Assembly: GCA_023954375.1 (NCBI GenBank)
Contig: JAMLIC010000013.1
Span: forward strand, 1 to 64,000
Length of the DNA stretch: 64,000 nucleotides
Reading direction: 5' to 3'
Source of the DNA: Planctomycetota bacterium
GTDB taxonomy: Bacteria; Planctomycetota; J058
Under the pieces are notes generated by a model. It was not told the DNA's origin, searched no databases, and saw only the letters and a list, made by a program, of their open reading frames with translations. Positions 1 through 11,166 of the stretch are shown here, in pieces. The position numbers were made by a program, and so were the translations under genes. Each line of letters opens with the position of its first letter. Position 1 is the first letter of the stretch.

Positions 1-76
1 CCCCCCCCGCCGCGCCCCCCGGGGGGGGGGGGCGGCGGGGGGGGGGGGGGCGGCCCGCCCCCCCCCCCCCCCCCCC
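1..76. other. Low-complexity G/C homopolymer block at window edge
   Basis: The first ~76 bases are almost only runs of C and G. They show no ORF continuity with the gene that follows and look like a contig-end or consensus artefact rather than biology. Confidence 0.6.
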
Positions 77-124
77 GACGAACGGCAGCGCCCGGCATCG
101 TTCGTCGCAGGCGCGATCACACCG

Positions 125-2179
125 TCATCGAGCCACCCGGAAGCCCACGTTCTTCAACCAGCGCGTCTCCCCCCCGTCCGAGGCGAAGCGGTCGAACGTT
201 CGGCAGTAGGCCGTCCCGCAGTTGAACGCGCCGCCGCGCAGGACGCGCCGAGACCCGGTCGAGGGGCCGGTGGGGTCGACGCGCTCCTCGCCCGGGCGGA
301 CCGGGTAGCCGGCCTCGGTGTGCCAGTCGGCGACCCACTCGTAGACGTTGCCGGCCATGTCGAGGCAGCCGAAGGGCGAGGCGCCGAGCGGGAAGCTGCC
401 CACCGGGAGCGGCCCGTCGGGGCTCCCCTCGCCCGCGTTCATCCGGCCGGGGACCACGCGGTCCCCCCAGGGGAAGCGCAGGCCGTCCGGGCCGCGGGCG
501 GCGTACTCCCACTCGGCCTCGGTCGGCAGGCGCAGCCCCGCCCACTGGCAGTAGTCGCGCGCGTCCTCCCAGAGGGCCTCGGCGTAGGGGTGCGTGTCGT
601 CGGCCGACTCGGGCGTGGGCCGCCCCGTCGCCTCGCAGAAGCGGCGCCACTGGGCGAGGGTCACCTCGTACTTGCCGACGAAGAAGCCCCGGGTGAGGCG
701 CACGCGATGCGCCGGCCGCTCGTGGACGTCGTCGTCGTCGGCGCCCATGACGAAGCTCCCCGGCGGGACCCACACGAGCACCGAGCCGTCGCGCTCGTGG
801 ACGAACTCGCCCTCGCCGGCGCCGAAGCGCAGGCCGGCCGGGAGCGGGGCGGGCGGGCGGCGCGCGGGGTCGAGCGCCTCGAACCACGCCGGGACGGCGG
901 CGCGCGCGACGCGCCGGGTCAGGCGGGCGGCGTTGCCGGCGGCGTCGCGGGCCTCGACCACCAGGTCGTCGCGCCCGGGCGCCAGCGGGACGCGCAGGCG
1001 GAAGCGCCCGCCCCGCTCGAGGCGCGCCTCGGCCCGGCCGACCGTCGTCGCCGCCGAGACGTCGATCGGCGGCGAGACGTCGGTGGCCTCGCCCGTCACC
1101 TCGACCTCGGCGCCCCACACCTCGACCCCGTCCGCCGGGGCGTCGACCTGCAGCGTCGGCGGTCGGCGGTCGGCGGGGGGGCCGTCGACGACCCGCGGCG
1201 CGAGCCGGCGCAGCCCGACGGCCAGGGTCGCCGCGCCCAGGAGCGTCACGACGAGCGCCCCCAGGGCGCGCCGCGCGCGCGGGGTCGCGGCCCGCGCGAG
1301 GACCGACGACGCGCTCGACGCCGTGACGCGCAGCCCGGCGAGCGCCCGGTCCAGGTCGCGCGCCAGCTCCTCGGCGTCGACGTAGCGGTCGCCGGGGCGC
1401 TTCTGCAGGGCGTGCAGGCACACGGCCTCGAGGTCGGGGTCGACCTCGCGCGCCAGGCGCCGCGGCGGCGTGACCTCGCGCTGCATGATCTGCGCGCCCA
1501 GCTCGAGCACGTTCTGCCCCTCGAAGGGCAGCTTGCCGGTGAGCGCCTCGTAGAGGACGACGCCGAGCGCCCACACGTCGGTCTGCGGCCCCACGTCCTC
1601 GCGGCGCCCGCCGAGCTGCTCGGGCGACATGTAGGCCGGCGTGCCGACCGACGCGCCCGTGCGCGTCATGCGGTCGAGGCCCTGCGCCGCCGCCAGGCCG
1701 AAGTCGGCCACGCGCACGTGCCCGTCCTGGTCGACGAGCACGTTCTCGGGCTTGACGTCGCGGTGGAGGACGCCGGCGCGGTGGGCGTGGCCGAGCGCGC
1801 GGGCCGCGTCGCGCACGAGCGCCACGCGCCCGCGCACGTCGAGCCCCGGCAGGACGTCCTGCAGCGTCCGCCCGCCCTCGATCAGCTCGTAGGCCAGGAA
1901 CGGGTGCCCCCCCGCCTCGCCCGCCGAGTGCACGCGCACGATCCCCGGGTGGGCGAGCGAGGCCGTGATCTCGCCCTCGCGCCGGAACCGCTCCAGGCGC
2001 CGCGGGTCGGGCTCGGGGTCGAGCACCACCTTCAGCGCCACGAGCCGCCCCGTGGCCCGATCGCGCGCCCGGTAGACGGCGCCCATGGCCCCCTGGCCGA
2101 GGAGCGACTCGACCTCGAAGCGCCCGCGCAGGGCCTCGAGCGCGGGGTTACGCCTGTGGAACGAGCCCGACGCGCTCAC
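125..2179 (-). CDS. Membrane Ser/Thr protein kinase fused to FGE-sulfatase-like domain
   Basis: A 684-residue protein read from a GTG at 2179. Residues ~20-285 form a Hanks-type kinase: glycine loop LGQGAMGAVY, Lys50 in VALKVV, HRD in VLHRDVKPEN near 138-140, DFG in VADFGLA, and TPAYMSPEQL in the activation segment. A single membrane helix lies near 303-323. An Ig-like stretch with VDAPADGVEVWG follows, and from ~455 to the end there is a formylglycine-generating-enzyme/SUMF1-like domain (VPPGSFVMGADDDD, LPTEAEWEYAARG, GNVYEWVADW, RVLRGGAFNCG). The kinase is expected inside and the FGE-like domain outside the membrane, so it may act as a sensor rather than an enzyme (inference). The reading frame is open far upstream, but homology starts here. 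It diverges from the MoxR cluster. Confidence 0.9.
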   Translation of the reverse strand: MSASGSFHRRNPALEALRGRFEVESLLGQGAMGAVYRARDRATGRLVALKVVLDPEPDPRRLERFRREGEITASLAHPGIVRVHSAGEAGGHPFLAYELIEGGRTLQDVLPGLDVRGRVALVRDAARALGHAHRAGVLHRDVKPENVLVDQDGHVRVADFGLAAAQGLDRMTRTGASVGTPAYMSPEQLGGRREDVGPQTDVWALGVVLYEALTGKLPFEGQNVLELGAQIMQREVTPPRRLAREVDPDLEAVCLHALQKRPGDRYVDAEELARDLDRALAGLRVTASSASSVLARAATPRARRALGALVVTLLGAATLAVGLRRLAPRVVDGPPADRRPPTLQVDAPADGVEVWGAEVEVTGEATDVSPPIDVSAATTVGRAEARLERGGRFRLRVPLAPGRDDLVVEARDAAGNAARLTRRVARAAVPAWFEALDPARRPPAPLPAGLRFGAGEGEFVHERDGSVLVWVPPGSFVMGADDDDVHERPAHRVRLTRGFFVGKYEVTLAQWRRFCEATGRPTPESADDTHPYAEALWEDARDYCQWAGLRLPTEAEWEYAARGPDGLRFPWGDRVVPGRMNAGEGSPDGPLPVGSFPLGASPFGCLDMAGNVYEWVADWHTEAGYPVRPGEERVDPTGPSTGSRRVLRGGAFNCGTAYCRTFDRFASDGGETRWLKNVGFRVAR

Positions 2180-2257
2180 GCGGGGAGGGTAGCCGGCGCG
2201 GGGGCGCGCTCGCCACGGGCGGCGGCGGCCGGCGGGCAGCCGCCGCCGCCCGTGGGG

Positions 2258-2263
2258 TATGAT
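2258..2263 (+). promoter_or_regulatory. Candidate -10 box (TATGAT) for the MoxR cluster
   Basis: TATGAT lies 24 bp before the MoxR start in the 108 bp divergent gap. No good -35 is visible at the right distance, so this is a weak call. Confidence 0.3.
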
Positions 2264-2287
2264 CCCGGCTTCGCGCAGGGAGGGGCC

Positions 2288-3352
<1,065 letters not shown>

Positions 3353-3355
3353 CTC

Positions 3356-4258
3356 ATGCCCGCCGTCGCCCTCCCAGAGGACGTCCGGGACCGCATCGCC
3401 AGGCTGTCGGTGGGCGCCTTCGGGCTGGTCGAGGGCTCGCTCGCCGGCCTGCACAAGAGCCCCTACCAGGGCTTCTCGGTCGAGTTCGCGCAGCACCGCG
3501 AGTACACGTGGGGCGACGAGCTGCGCCACGTCGACTGGAAGGTCTTCGCCCGCACCGACCGCCACTACGTCAAGCAGTACGAGGAGGAGACGAACCTCCA
3601 GGCGACGATCGTCCTCGACCAGAGCGAGTCCATGCTCTACCGCGGGTCGCGGGCGCAGGCGAGCAAGTACGAGTACGCCGCCACCCTCGCCGCCGGCCTG
3701 GCCTTCGTCCTCCTCCGCCAGCAGGACGCCGCCGGCCTGGTCCTCTTCGACGACCAGGTGCGCCGGCGCCTGCCGCCCTCGGCCCACCCGGCGCAGCTGC
3801 GCAACATGACGGCCGCGATGTCGGAGGTCGAGCTGCGCGCCGAGACCACGGCCGGCCCGGTCCTGCACCAGCTCGCCGACGAGCTGACCCGGCGCGGCGT
3901 GGTCATCCTCATCTCGGACCTGCTCTTCGCCCGGGACCAGCTGCTCGACGGCCTCAAGCACCTGCGCCACAAGCGCCACGACGTCGTCGTCCTGCAGGTC
4001 GTCGACCCCGACGAGCTCACCTTCCCCTTCGAGGACATGACCCGCTTCGAGGGGCTCGAGGTGCCGCGGGCGCTGCTCGTCGACCCGCGCGCGCTGCGCC
4101 AGGGCTACCTCGAGGCGCTGAACGAGTTCCTGCGCGAGGTCGAGGCCGCCTGCACCGAGGCGCGGGCCGACCACGTGCGCATGGACACGAGCGCGCCGGT
4201 GGGCGTGGCGCTGGCGCGCTTCCTCAGCCACCGCCTGCGGCGGCGGGGGCGGGGGTAG
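3356..4258 (+). CDS. DUF58 domain protein with vWA-like fold
   Basis: A 300-residue soluble protein. It carries the DUF58 hallmark region around YTWGDELRHVDWKVFARTD (residues ~50-68) and a MIDAS-like LDQSESM near residue 87, so it probably has a metal-binding von Willebrand A fold. DUF58 proteins are standard partners of MoxR ATPases and are presumed substrates or adaptors. Its ATG lies 3 bp after the MoxR stop and the next gene starts 2 bp after its own stop, which implies cotranscription. The molecular target is unknown. Confidence 0.9.
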   Translation: MPAVALPEDVRDRIARLSVGAFGLVEGSLAGLHKSPYQGFSVEFAQHREYTWGDELRHVDWKVFARTDRHYVKQYEEETNLQATIVLDQSESMLYRGSRAQASKYEYAATLAAGLAFVLLRQQDAAGLVLFDDQVRRRLPPSAHPAQLRNMTAAMSEVELRAETTAGPVLHQLADELTRRGVVILISDLLFARDQLLDGLKHLRHKRHDVVVLQVVDPDELTFPFEDMTRFEGLEVPRALLVDPRALRQGYLEALNEFLREVEAACTEARADHVRMDTSAPVGVALARFLSHRLRRRGRG

Positions 4259-4260
4259 CC

Positions 4261-6492
4261 GTGCTCTTCGCCCACCCGTGGCTGCTGTGGGGGCTCGGGC
4301 TCGTCTCGGTGCCGGTGATCATCCACCTGCTCAACCGGCGCAGGTTCCAGGTCGTGCGCTGGGGGGCCATGGAGCTGCTCCTGCGCGCCAACCGGAAGAA
4401 CCGGCGGCGGATCCGGCTCGAGCACATCATCATCTTGCTCCTGCGCTGCCTGGCCATGGCGCTGATCGCCCTGGCCGTGGCCCGCCCGGTGGCCACGTCG
4501 GGCGCCCTGGCCGGCCTGCCGGGGGTGGGCGACCGCGTCGAGCGCGTGCTGCTCCTCGACGACTCGGGCTCCATGGGCCACCGGACCGGGCGGACGACCG
4601 CCTGGGACCGCGCGCGGCAGGTGGTCCGGCGGCTGGCCGAGGACCTCGAGCGCGAGGGCAAGGGCGACCTCCTGACGATCGTCCGCGCGTCGCGCCCCGA
4701 GGTGCCCGACCTGCTCCAGGGCGCGGCCACGAACGAGCGCACGCGCGTGGCGCTGCGGGCGCTGGCGACCGCGGAGCCGGCGGCCGTGCCGCTCGACGCC
4801 CCGCGCCTGCTCGAGGAGGCCGTGCGGCGCCTCCTGGACGACCCCGACGGCCCGCCGCAGCGCGTCCTCTACGTGGTCACCGACCTGCGCCGGCGCGACT
4901 GGATCGGCGAGGGCGACGTGCTCCGCGCCGTGGGCGAGGCGGTGAAGAAGCTGCCGGCCGACGGGGCGCGCGTGCTCCTCGTGGACGTGGGCGGCGAGGA
5001 GACGCGGAACCTGTCGGTCACGTCGCTCGAGCCGCTGGAGAAGCTCGCCATGGTCGGGGTGCCGCTCGAGCTCGTCGTGCGCGTCGCCAACCGCGGCGAG
5101 GCGCCCGAGTTCGACGTGCCGCTCCTGCTCGAGGCGGGCGAGAGCCGGATCCCGCTCCCGCCGGTGGCGCGCGTCGACGCCGGGCAGGAGGCCGAGGTCC
5201 GCCACCGCTACACGTTCACGACCCCCGGGGTGCACGCGCTGTCGGTCAAGCTCCCCGACGACGCGCTCGGGCTCGACGACGTGCGCCACGTCGCGCTCGA
5301 GGTGCGCGAGCGCCTGCGCGTCCTCGTCGTCGAGGGCGAGGAGGGGCAGGGGCCGCTCGACGGCGAGGCCGACCTCCTGCGCCTGGCGCTGGCGCCGCCG
5401 GGCGACGTGCTCACGGGGGTCGAGCCGGTCGTCGTCTCGCCCGAGGCCCTGCGCGAGCTCGACCTCTCGGGCTTCGACGCGGTCTTCGCCTGCAACCTCG
5501 AGGCCTGGCCGCCCGAGCGCGTCCCGGACCTCGAGCGCTGGGTGGCCCGGGGCGGCGGGCTGTGCCTGTTCCTGGGCGACCTCGTCGACCCGGCCGCGTG
5601 GGCGCGCGACCTCCACAAGGAGGGCAAGGGCCTCCTCCCCTGCGCCCTCGGGCGGCGGGTCGAGGCCGAGCGCGAGGAGGAGGCGCCCGGGCTCTCGGCG
5701 CCCGAGGCGGACCATCCGCTGGCGCAGGTGTTCCAGGGGGACCGAAACCCGTTCCTCCGGCGCGTGCGCGCGCGGGTGCGCCTGGCCCTGCGCGCGTCGG
5801 AGGTCGACCCGACGACGCGCGTGGTCCTGCGCCTGGGCGACCCCGAGCGCACGCCGTTCCTCGTGGAGAAGCCGTTCGGCGAGGGGCGGGTGGTGCTCGT
5901 CAACGCCACGGCCGACCTCGCCTGGTCGAGCTGGCCCCGTGACCCGAGCTTCATCGTCACCAGCCAGGAGCTCGCGCGGACGCTGGCCCCGGCCGCCACG
6001 GCCGGGCGCAACCTCGCCTGCGGTCAGCCGCTCGAGCGGGCGATCAACCCGGCGCGCACGTGGCCGCGCGCGCGCGTGACGGTGCCCGGCCAGGAGGCGC
6101 CGGCCGAGCTCCACGCCGAGGCGCGCCCGGGCTCGGACGCGCTGTGGCTGTCGCTCCCGGACACCCGCCGCCCGGGCGTCTACACGCTCGAGCTGCAGCC
6201 GCGCAGCGGCGAGCCGGTGCGCGAGGCCTACGCCGTCAACGTCGACCCGCGCGAGGGTGACCTGGCGCGGGCCGACGACGCGCAGGTGCTCGCCGCGCTC
6301 GAGGGCCTGCCGGTGCGCGTCGTACGACCGGACGCAGAGGGCGACCTCCGGGCGGAGAGCGACGGCACGCGCACGGAGCTGTGGCGCGCGTGCCTGCTCC
6401 TCCTCACCTGCGCCCTGGCCCTCGAGCAGGTGCTCGCGTGGCGCGCGGCGCGCCACACGACGGCCGCCGCCGGCGAGGAGGTGGGCGCGTGA
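4261..6492 (+). CDS. BatA-like membrane protein with vWA domain
   Basis: A 743-residue protein starting at GTG 4261. The N-terminus (FAHPWLLWGLGLVSVPVIIHLLNRR) is the aerotolerance-regulator BatA N-terminal domain with one membrane helix. A second helix near residues 58-80 is followed by a vWA domain with MIDAS motif DDSGSMG at ~100-106. The middle has beta-rich CARDB-like sequence and a glutamine-amidotransferase-like region, and a C-terminal helix lies near residue 715. It probably displays the vWA domain outside the inner membrane. It overlaps the next gene by 4 bp (GTGA), so the two are translationally coupled. Confidence 0.88.
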   Translation: MLFAHPWLLWGLGLVSVPVIIHLLNRRRFQVVRWGAMELLLRANRKNRRRIRLEHIIILLLRCLAMALIALAVARPVATSGALAGLPGVGDRVERVLLLDDSGSMGHRTGRTTAWDRARQVVRRLAEDLEREGKGDLLTIVRASRPEVPDLLQGAATNERTRVALRALATAEPAAVPLDAPRLLEEAVRRLLDDPDGPPQRVLYVVTDLRRRDWIGEGDVLRAVGEAVKKLPADGARVLLVDVGGEETRNLSVTSLEPLEKLAMVGVPLELVVRVANRGEAPEFDVPLLLEAGESRIPLPPVARVDAGQEAEVRHRYTFTTPGVHALSVKLPDDALGLDDVRHVALEVRERLRVLVVEGEEGQGPLDGEADLLRLALAPPGDVLTGVEPVVVSPEALRELDLSGFDAVFACNLEAWPPERVPDLERWVARGGGLCLFLGDLVDPAAWARDLHKEGKGLLPCALGRRVEAEREEEAPGLSAPEADHPLAQVFQGDRNPFLRRVRARVRLALRASEVDPTTRVVLRLGDPERTPFLVEKPFGEGRVVLVNATADLAWSSWPRDPSFIVTSQELARTLAPAATAGRNLACGQPLERAINPARTWPRARVTVPGQEAPAELHAEARPGSDALWLSLPDTRRPGVYTLELQPRSGEPVREAYAVNVDPREGDLARADDAQVLAALEGLPVRVVRPDAEGDLRAESDGTRTELWRACLLLLTCALALEQVLAWRAARHTTAAAGEEVGA

Positions 6493-8873
6493 CCGAGCGC
6501 CTGATCGAGCTCCTCGGCCTCGGCGACCGCATCCCGGAGGGCGCCGAGGCGCACTTCGAGTGGGGCCACCTGCCGCGCGGCGAGTCGGGCCTCCTCGCGG
6601 TCGGCTGCCTCGCCGCGCTCGTGCTGCTGACGGTGTGGCTCTACCGGCGCGAGGGGCGGGCGTCGGCCTGGCGCAAGGGGCTGCTCGCCGGGCTCCGCCT
6701 CGGGGCGCTCGCCGCCGTGGCGCTGGTGCTCCTCGAGCCGCGGCTGGCGATCGACGTGCGCGAGACGACGCACGGCTACACCGTCGTCCTGTGGGACGCG
6801 TCGCTCAGCATGTCGCTCGCCGACCCCTACCAGGACGACGAGCGCAGGGCGGCGCTGGCCGCCGCGGCGGGGCTCGAGCGCGACGCCGACGTCGCGGCGC
6901 TGACCCGCCACGAGCTGGCCTGGAGGATCGTCGAGCGGGCGCGGCTGCTCCAGGGGCTGGCCGAGAAGAACCAGCTCCTCGTCTACACCTTCGACCACGA
7001 GCCGCGCCGCCTGGCCGGGGAACCATCGGCAGAGGGGCTGGCGCCGCGTGGCCCCGCCACCGACCTGGGCGCCGCCGTGCGGCGCGCCCTCGAGGACACG
7101 GGCGGCCGGGGCGTGGCGGCCGTGGTGGCCGTGACCGACGGGCGGATCAACCGCGGCGAGGGGGTGCAGGCGGTGATCGCCGCCCTGCGCCGGCGGGACG
7201 TCCCGTTCTACGCCCTGGGGGTGGGCGACCCGATCCCGCCCAAGGACCTCGAGGTCGTCGACCTCTCGGCCGAGCCGCGGGCCATGCTCGGCGACCCGAT
7301 CATCGTCGAGGGCGCCATCCGCGCCCGCGGCTACGAGGGGCAGCACATCGAGGCGGTGCTGACGCTCCGCCCGCGCGAGGGGGGCGCCGAGGTCGAGGTC
7401 GAGCGGCGCCACCTGGGCGCGCCACCCGACGGCGAGGTCGTCCACCTGACCTTCCAGCACGCGCCGGCGGCGCCGGGCGAGTACGTGCTCGAGCTGCGCC
7501 TCCCGCCGCGGGAGGACGAGGCGGTCACGGACGACAACCAGCGCGCCGTGACCGTGACCGTGAGCGACGACGTGAGCCGTGTGCTCCTCGTCGCCGGCAG
7601 CCCGACCTTCGAGTACCACTTCCTCCGCACGCGGCTCGTGCGCGAGCGCACGGCGAACGTCTCCTGCTGGCTGCAGAGCGCGCAGGCGCGCTTCCCGCAG
7701 GAGGGCAACGAGCGGATCGACGCCCTGCCGGTGACGATCGAGCAGCTGCGCGAGTTCGACGCGGTCGTCCTCCTCGACCCCGACCCCGACGAGCTCGACG
7801 CCGCCGCCGCCGAGGCGCTCAAGACCTTCGTGGCCGAGCACCGGGGCGGGCTCCTCTACGTGCCGGGCCCCAAGTTCACGCAGGCGCTGCTCGCGCGCCC
7901 CGACCTCAAGCCGCTCCGCGACCTCCTGCCCGTGAACCTGGGCGAGCTGGTCGAGGCGCGGGGCGCGGCGGAGCCCTGGCCGCTCCGCGCCACGCCCGAC
8001 GGCGCCGACCACCCCGCCAGCCGCCTCGAGCCCGACCCCGAGCGCTGCCGCCAGCTCTGGGCGCGCCTGCCCGGGCTGTTCTTCTCCTTCCCCGTGCGGG
8101 GCGAGAAGGCGGGGGCGACCGTGCTCCTGCGCCACGAGGACCCGGCGACGGTCACCGAGCGCGGGGCGCGCCCGTTCCTCGTCGCCCAGTACTTCGGCGG
8201 CGGGCCGGTGCTGTTCCTCGGCTCCGAGGAGACCTGGCGCTGGCGCTCGGTCGGGGCGCGCGTCTACGACCGCTTCTGGGTGGGCGCCCTGCGCTACCTC
8301 GTCCAGGGGCGGGTGGCCGGCGGCCGCAAGCGGGTGGAGCTCCTCGCCGACAAGGCGGAGTACGCCCTCGGCGAGCCGGTGCGCATCCGCTGCCACGCCG
8401 TCGACCGCGGCTACCAGCCGCTCGAGCTCAGGGACGGGCTCGAGGCGACGGCGCGGGTGGGCGACGAGGTGGTCACGGTGAAGCTCCTGCCGGCGCCCCA
8501 GGGCCGCGGCTGGTACGAGGGGCTCCTCCTGCCGCCCGGGCAGGGCGTGCTCGAGGTGAGCGTGGGCCTGCCCGACGACGCGCCGGGCGAGCGGCCGGCG
8601 ACCGTGGCCGTGACCGTGCGGCCGCCGGACATCGAGTTCTCCGACCCGGCGCTCGACGAGCCGCTGCTGGCCGGGATCGCCGCGGCGACGAGCGGCGCGC
8701 TGCTGGCCCCGGCGGACGTGGCAGGTCTCCCGGGCCGGATCCCGAGCCTGACCGAGCACACGCGGTCGGCGCGGGCGCCGATCCCGCTGTGGGACAGGTG
8801 GGAGACGGTGGCGCTGATCGCCGGGCTGCTGGCGGTCGAGTGGGCCTTGCGCAAGCGGAGCCGGATGGTGTGA
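6489..8873 (+). CDS. Large membrane-anchored vWA / glutamine-amidotransferase-like protein
   Basis: A 794-residue protein from GTG 6489, overlapping the previous stop. Two N-terminal membrane helices (LLAVGCLAALVLLTVWLY and LRLGALAAVALVLL, residues ~36-85) precede a vWA-like domain with a degenerate MIDAS DASLSMS near 103-109. A middle region resembles the class-I amidotransferase-like fold seen in planctomycete BatA relatives, and a C-terminal helix (VALIAGLLAVEWAL) anchors the end. It is a paralogue-like companion of the preceding gene. Function is unknown; context suggests a MoxR-assembled envelope complex. Confidence 0.82.
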   Translation: MTERLIELLGLGDRIPEGAEAHFEWGHLPRGESGLLAVGCLAALVLLTVWLYRREGRASAWRKGLLAGLRLGALAAVALVLLEPRLAIDVRETTHGYTVVLWDASLSMSLADPYQDDERRAALAAAAGLERDADVAALTRHELAWRIVERARLLQGLAEKNQLLVYTFDHEPRRLAGEPSAEGLAPRGPATDLGAAVRRALEDTGGRGVAAVVAVTDGRINRGEGVQAVIAALRRRDVPFYALGVGDPIPPKDLEVVDLSAEPRAMLGDPIIVEGAIRARGYEGQHIEAVLTLRPREGGAEVEVERRHLGAPPDGEVVHLTFQHAPAAPGEYVLELRLPPREDEAVTDDNQRAVTVTVSDDVSRVLLVAGSPTFEYHFLRTRLVRERTANVSCWLQSAQARFPQEGNERIDALPVTIEQLREFDAVVLLDPDPDELDAAAAEALKTFVAEHRGGLLYVPGPKFTQALLARPDLKPLRDLLPVNLGELVEARGAAEPWPLRATPDGADHPASRLEPDPERCRQLWARLPGLFFSFPVRGEKAGATVLLRHEDPATVTERGARPFLVAQYFGGGPVLFLGSEETWRWRSVGARVYDRFWVGALRYLVQGRVAGGRKRVELLADKAEYALGEPVRIRCHAVDRGYQPLELRDGLEATARVGDEVVTVKLLPAPQGRGWYEGLLLPPGQGVLEVSVGLPDDAPGERPATVAVTVRPPDIEFSDPALDEPLLAGIAAATSGALLAPADVAGLPGRIPSLTEHTRSARAPIPLWDRWETVALIAGLLAVEWALRKRSRMV

Positions 8874-8882
8874 CGTGAGGCC

Positions 8883-11000
8883 ATGCTGACCGGTCACGAG
8901 CCGCCCCTCACCCTCGGCCCCGCGACCCGCGCGCTCCTGGTGGGCCTCCGCTGGCGCGCCCGCGCCTCGCTCGCCCTGCGCGGGCTGGGGTCGGTCGCGC
9001 TCGTGGTCGTCGCGCTGGCGCTCCTCTCGTTCGCGCTCGACCGGCCGCTGCGGCTCGCGTGGAGCTCGCGCGCCGTGATCCTCGTGCTCATGCTCACGCT
9101 CCTCGGCGCGGCGGCCTGGAGCCGGCTCCTGCGCCCGCTGCTCACGCCGCTCCCCGACGACGAGCTGGCGCGGCAGGCGGAGGCGCGGCACGCGTTCCTC
9201 GACTGGCGGCTGCTCTCGGCCGTGCAGTTCGCCCGCCCCGGGTGGGCGCCGGGGCCGGAGACGTCGCGCGTCCTGGCGGCCCTGGTCGTCGACGACGCGG
9301 AGCGCTGCGCGGGCGGGGTCGACGCCGGCCGGGTGGTGCCCGCCGGGCCGGCGCTGCAGGCGGGGTTCCGCGGGGGGGTCGTCCTCGCGGCGGGGCTGCT
9401 CCTGGTCTGCGGCTTCCCGGAGGCGGCGGCCACGTGGGCGCGCCGCAACCTGCTCCTCTCGTCCGTGGCGCGCTGGCCGCAGGACACGCACCTCGTGCTC
9501 GAGGCGGCGGCGCTCGACCAGGCGACGGGCACGGCCGTCGTCCCGCACGGGTCGGAGCTGGCGCTCCTCGTGCGCGCCGAGGGCGTCGTCCCCAAGCGCG
9601 TCTACGTGGAGACCTGGGGCGAGGCGCAGGGGGTCGAGGCGCAGGAGGGGCAGGCGCGCCGCTCGGAGCTCCTCGTCCTCGACGCGCTCGGCGACGGCCG
9701 CTTCCGCGTGGTCCTCGACGAGGTGACGGCGGGCTTCTCGTTCGTCGTCCGCGGCGGCGACGCGGAGGAGGGGCCGTTCCGGGTGCGCGTGATCCGCCGA
9801 CCCTGGGTCGACGTGCTCGTGATCCGCGTCACGCCGCCGCCGCACACGGGGCTGCCGGCGCGGGCGTTCGGGGTCGACGCGGGGAGCGTCACGCTCCCCG
9901 CCGGCACGCGGGTGCGCCTCGAGGGGCGGGTCTCGAAGCCCCTGGCGCAGGTGGCGCTCGAGGAGCTGCCGCTGGGGGCCGACGTGGCGACCCTGCATAC
10001 TGCCACGATCGTCGACGGGGGCTTCGAGGCGGGGCTCGTGCTCGAGCGCACGGCCGCCTTCCGCGTCGACGTGGTCGACCGCGACGGCCTGGGGCTGGCG
10101 CAGCCCTTGCGATTCAGCCTCCTCGCCCAGCCCGACCGGCCGCCCGAGGTGCAGCTGGCCCTGGTCGGGGTGGGGCTGAACGTGACGCCGCAGGCGACCG
10201 TCCGCGCGCGCGTGGGCGCGAGCGACGACCACGGGGTCGTCGCCGCCCGTCTGCGGCTGAAGGTCGGCGCGGCGGACGCCCCGCGCGACACGGCGCTGCC
10301 GGGGCTCGCCGGGCAGCGCGCGGGCGAGGCGCAGGCGGCGCTCGAGCTCGACGAGCTCGAGCTGTCCCCGAAGACGGCGCTGACCCTCTGGGCGGAGGCC
10401 CTCGACGCCGACCCGCGGGGCCCCAACGTCGGCGCGTCGCCGGCCGTGCAGCTGCGCGTGGTCACCCCGGAGCAGCTCCTCGCCGAGCTGCTCCGGCGCC
10501 TGCACGAGCAGCGCCTCGAGCTCGACCGCATGGTCCTCGAGGAGGAGCGGCTGGCGCAGGGGCTCGCGGGCCACGACCAGGCCACGCTCGAGCGCGCGTC
10601 GCGCGCGCACCGCGACGTGGGCCGGGCGGTCCTGCGGGCGGCCGACGTCGTCGACGGGGTCGTGGCGGAGATGACGTCGAACCGCCTCCTCGACGCGGCC
10701 ACCTGGGACCGGCTCACCGAGGACGTGGCCCGGCCGCTGCGGGCCCTGCAGCAGGGCCCGCTCCAGGAGGCGCGCGACCTCGCCGAGCGCGCCGCGCAGG
10801 CCGACGAGGGGGGGCGCCCGGCGGCGTCGCTGGCCGCCGGGGCGGCGGCGGCCGTCATGGCGAGCGAGCTGCGCGCGATCGTGGCGCGCATGGGCCGGAT
10901 CGAGGAGCTGGCCGAGCTCGTGGGCACGCTCAAGCGCCTGATCGAGAAGCAGCGCGAGCTCCTAGACCGCACGCGCCAGGGCGAGCCGCGGCGGCGGTGA
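8883..11000 (+). CDS. DUF4175-like large membrane protein
   Basis: A 705-residue protein starting at ATG 8883 after a GTGAGG ribosome-binding site, 9 bp downstream of the previous stop. N-terminal helices (SVALVVVALALLSFAL, AVILVLMLTLLGAAAW) and another near residue 160-178 are followed by a long extracytoplasmic beta-rich region. The C-terminal ~200 residues are charged and alpha-helical, probably coiled coil. The layout matches DUF4175-type proteins that close MoxR-BatA clusters in planctomycetes and alphaproteobacteria. No catalytic motif is visible. Confidence 0.75.
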   Translation: MLTGHEPPLTLGPATRALLVGLRWRARASLALRGLGSVALVVVALALLSFALDRPLRLAWSSRAVILVLMLTLLGAAAWSRLLRPLLTPLPDDELARQAEARHAFLDWRLLSAVQFARPGWAPGPETSRVLAALVVDDAERCAGGVDAGRVVPAGPALQAGFRGGVVLAAGLLLVCGFPEAAATWARRNLLLSSVARWPQDTHLVLEAAALDQATGTAVVPHGSELALLVRAEGVVPKRVYVETWGEAQGVEAQEGQARRSELLVLDALGDGRFRVVLDEVTAGFSFVVRGGDAEEGPFRVRVIRRPWVDVLVIRVTPPPHTGLPARAFGVDAGSVTLPAGTRVRLEGRVSKPLAQVALEELPLGADVATLHTATIVDGGFEAGLVLERTAAFRVDVVDRDGLGLAQPLRFSLLAQPDRPPEVQLALVGVGLNVTPQATVRARVGASDDHGVVAARLRLKVGAADAPRDTALPGLAGQRAGEAQAALELDELELSPKTALTLWAEALDADPRGPNVGASPAVQLRVVTPEQLLAELLRRLHEQRLELDRMVLEEERLAQGLAGHDQATLERASRAHRDVGRAVLRAADVVDGVVAEMTSNRLLDAATWDRLTEDVARPLRALQQGPLQEARDLAERAAQADEGGRPAASLAAGAAAAVMASELRAIVARMGRIEELAELVGTLKRLIEKQRELLDRTRQGEPRRR

Positions 11001-11008
11001 GGGCGCGC

Positions 11009-11066
11009 GAGTGAAGCGCAAGCCCTGCCGTCGCAGGGCTCCGGAGTCTTCCGCGGAAGACTCGTG
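11009..11066 (+). repeat. Palindromic element copy 1 (core 11044-11063)
   Basis: The core GAGTCTTCCGCGGAAGACTC is a perfect 20 bp palindrome. It is preceded by an oriented flank (GCGCAAGCCCTGCC...GGCTCCG) shared with other copies. It lies 8 bp after the stop of the preceding gene. Confidence 0.8.
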
Positions 11067-11166
11067 AGGGCCCGCCGGCTCTCGTCGGACGGCGCTGTTC
11101 GAGGGCCGAGATCGGCGGGTAGTGCCGCGGTCTGGACGTTGCTCAAGGCGGGAGGCGGAAGGGCAC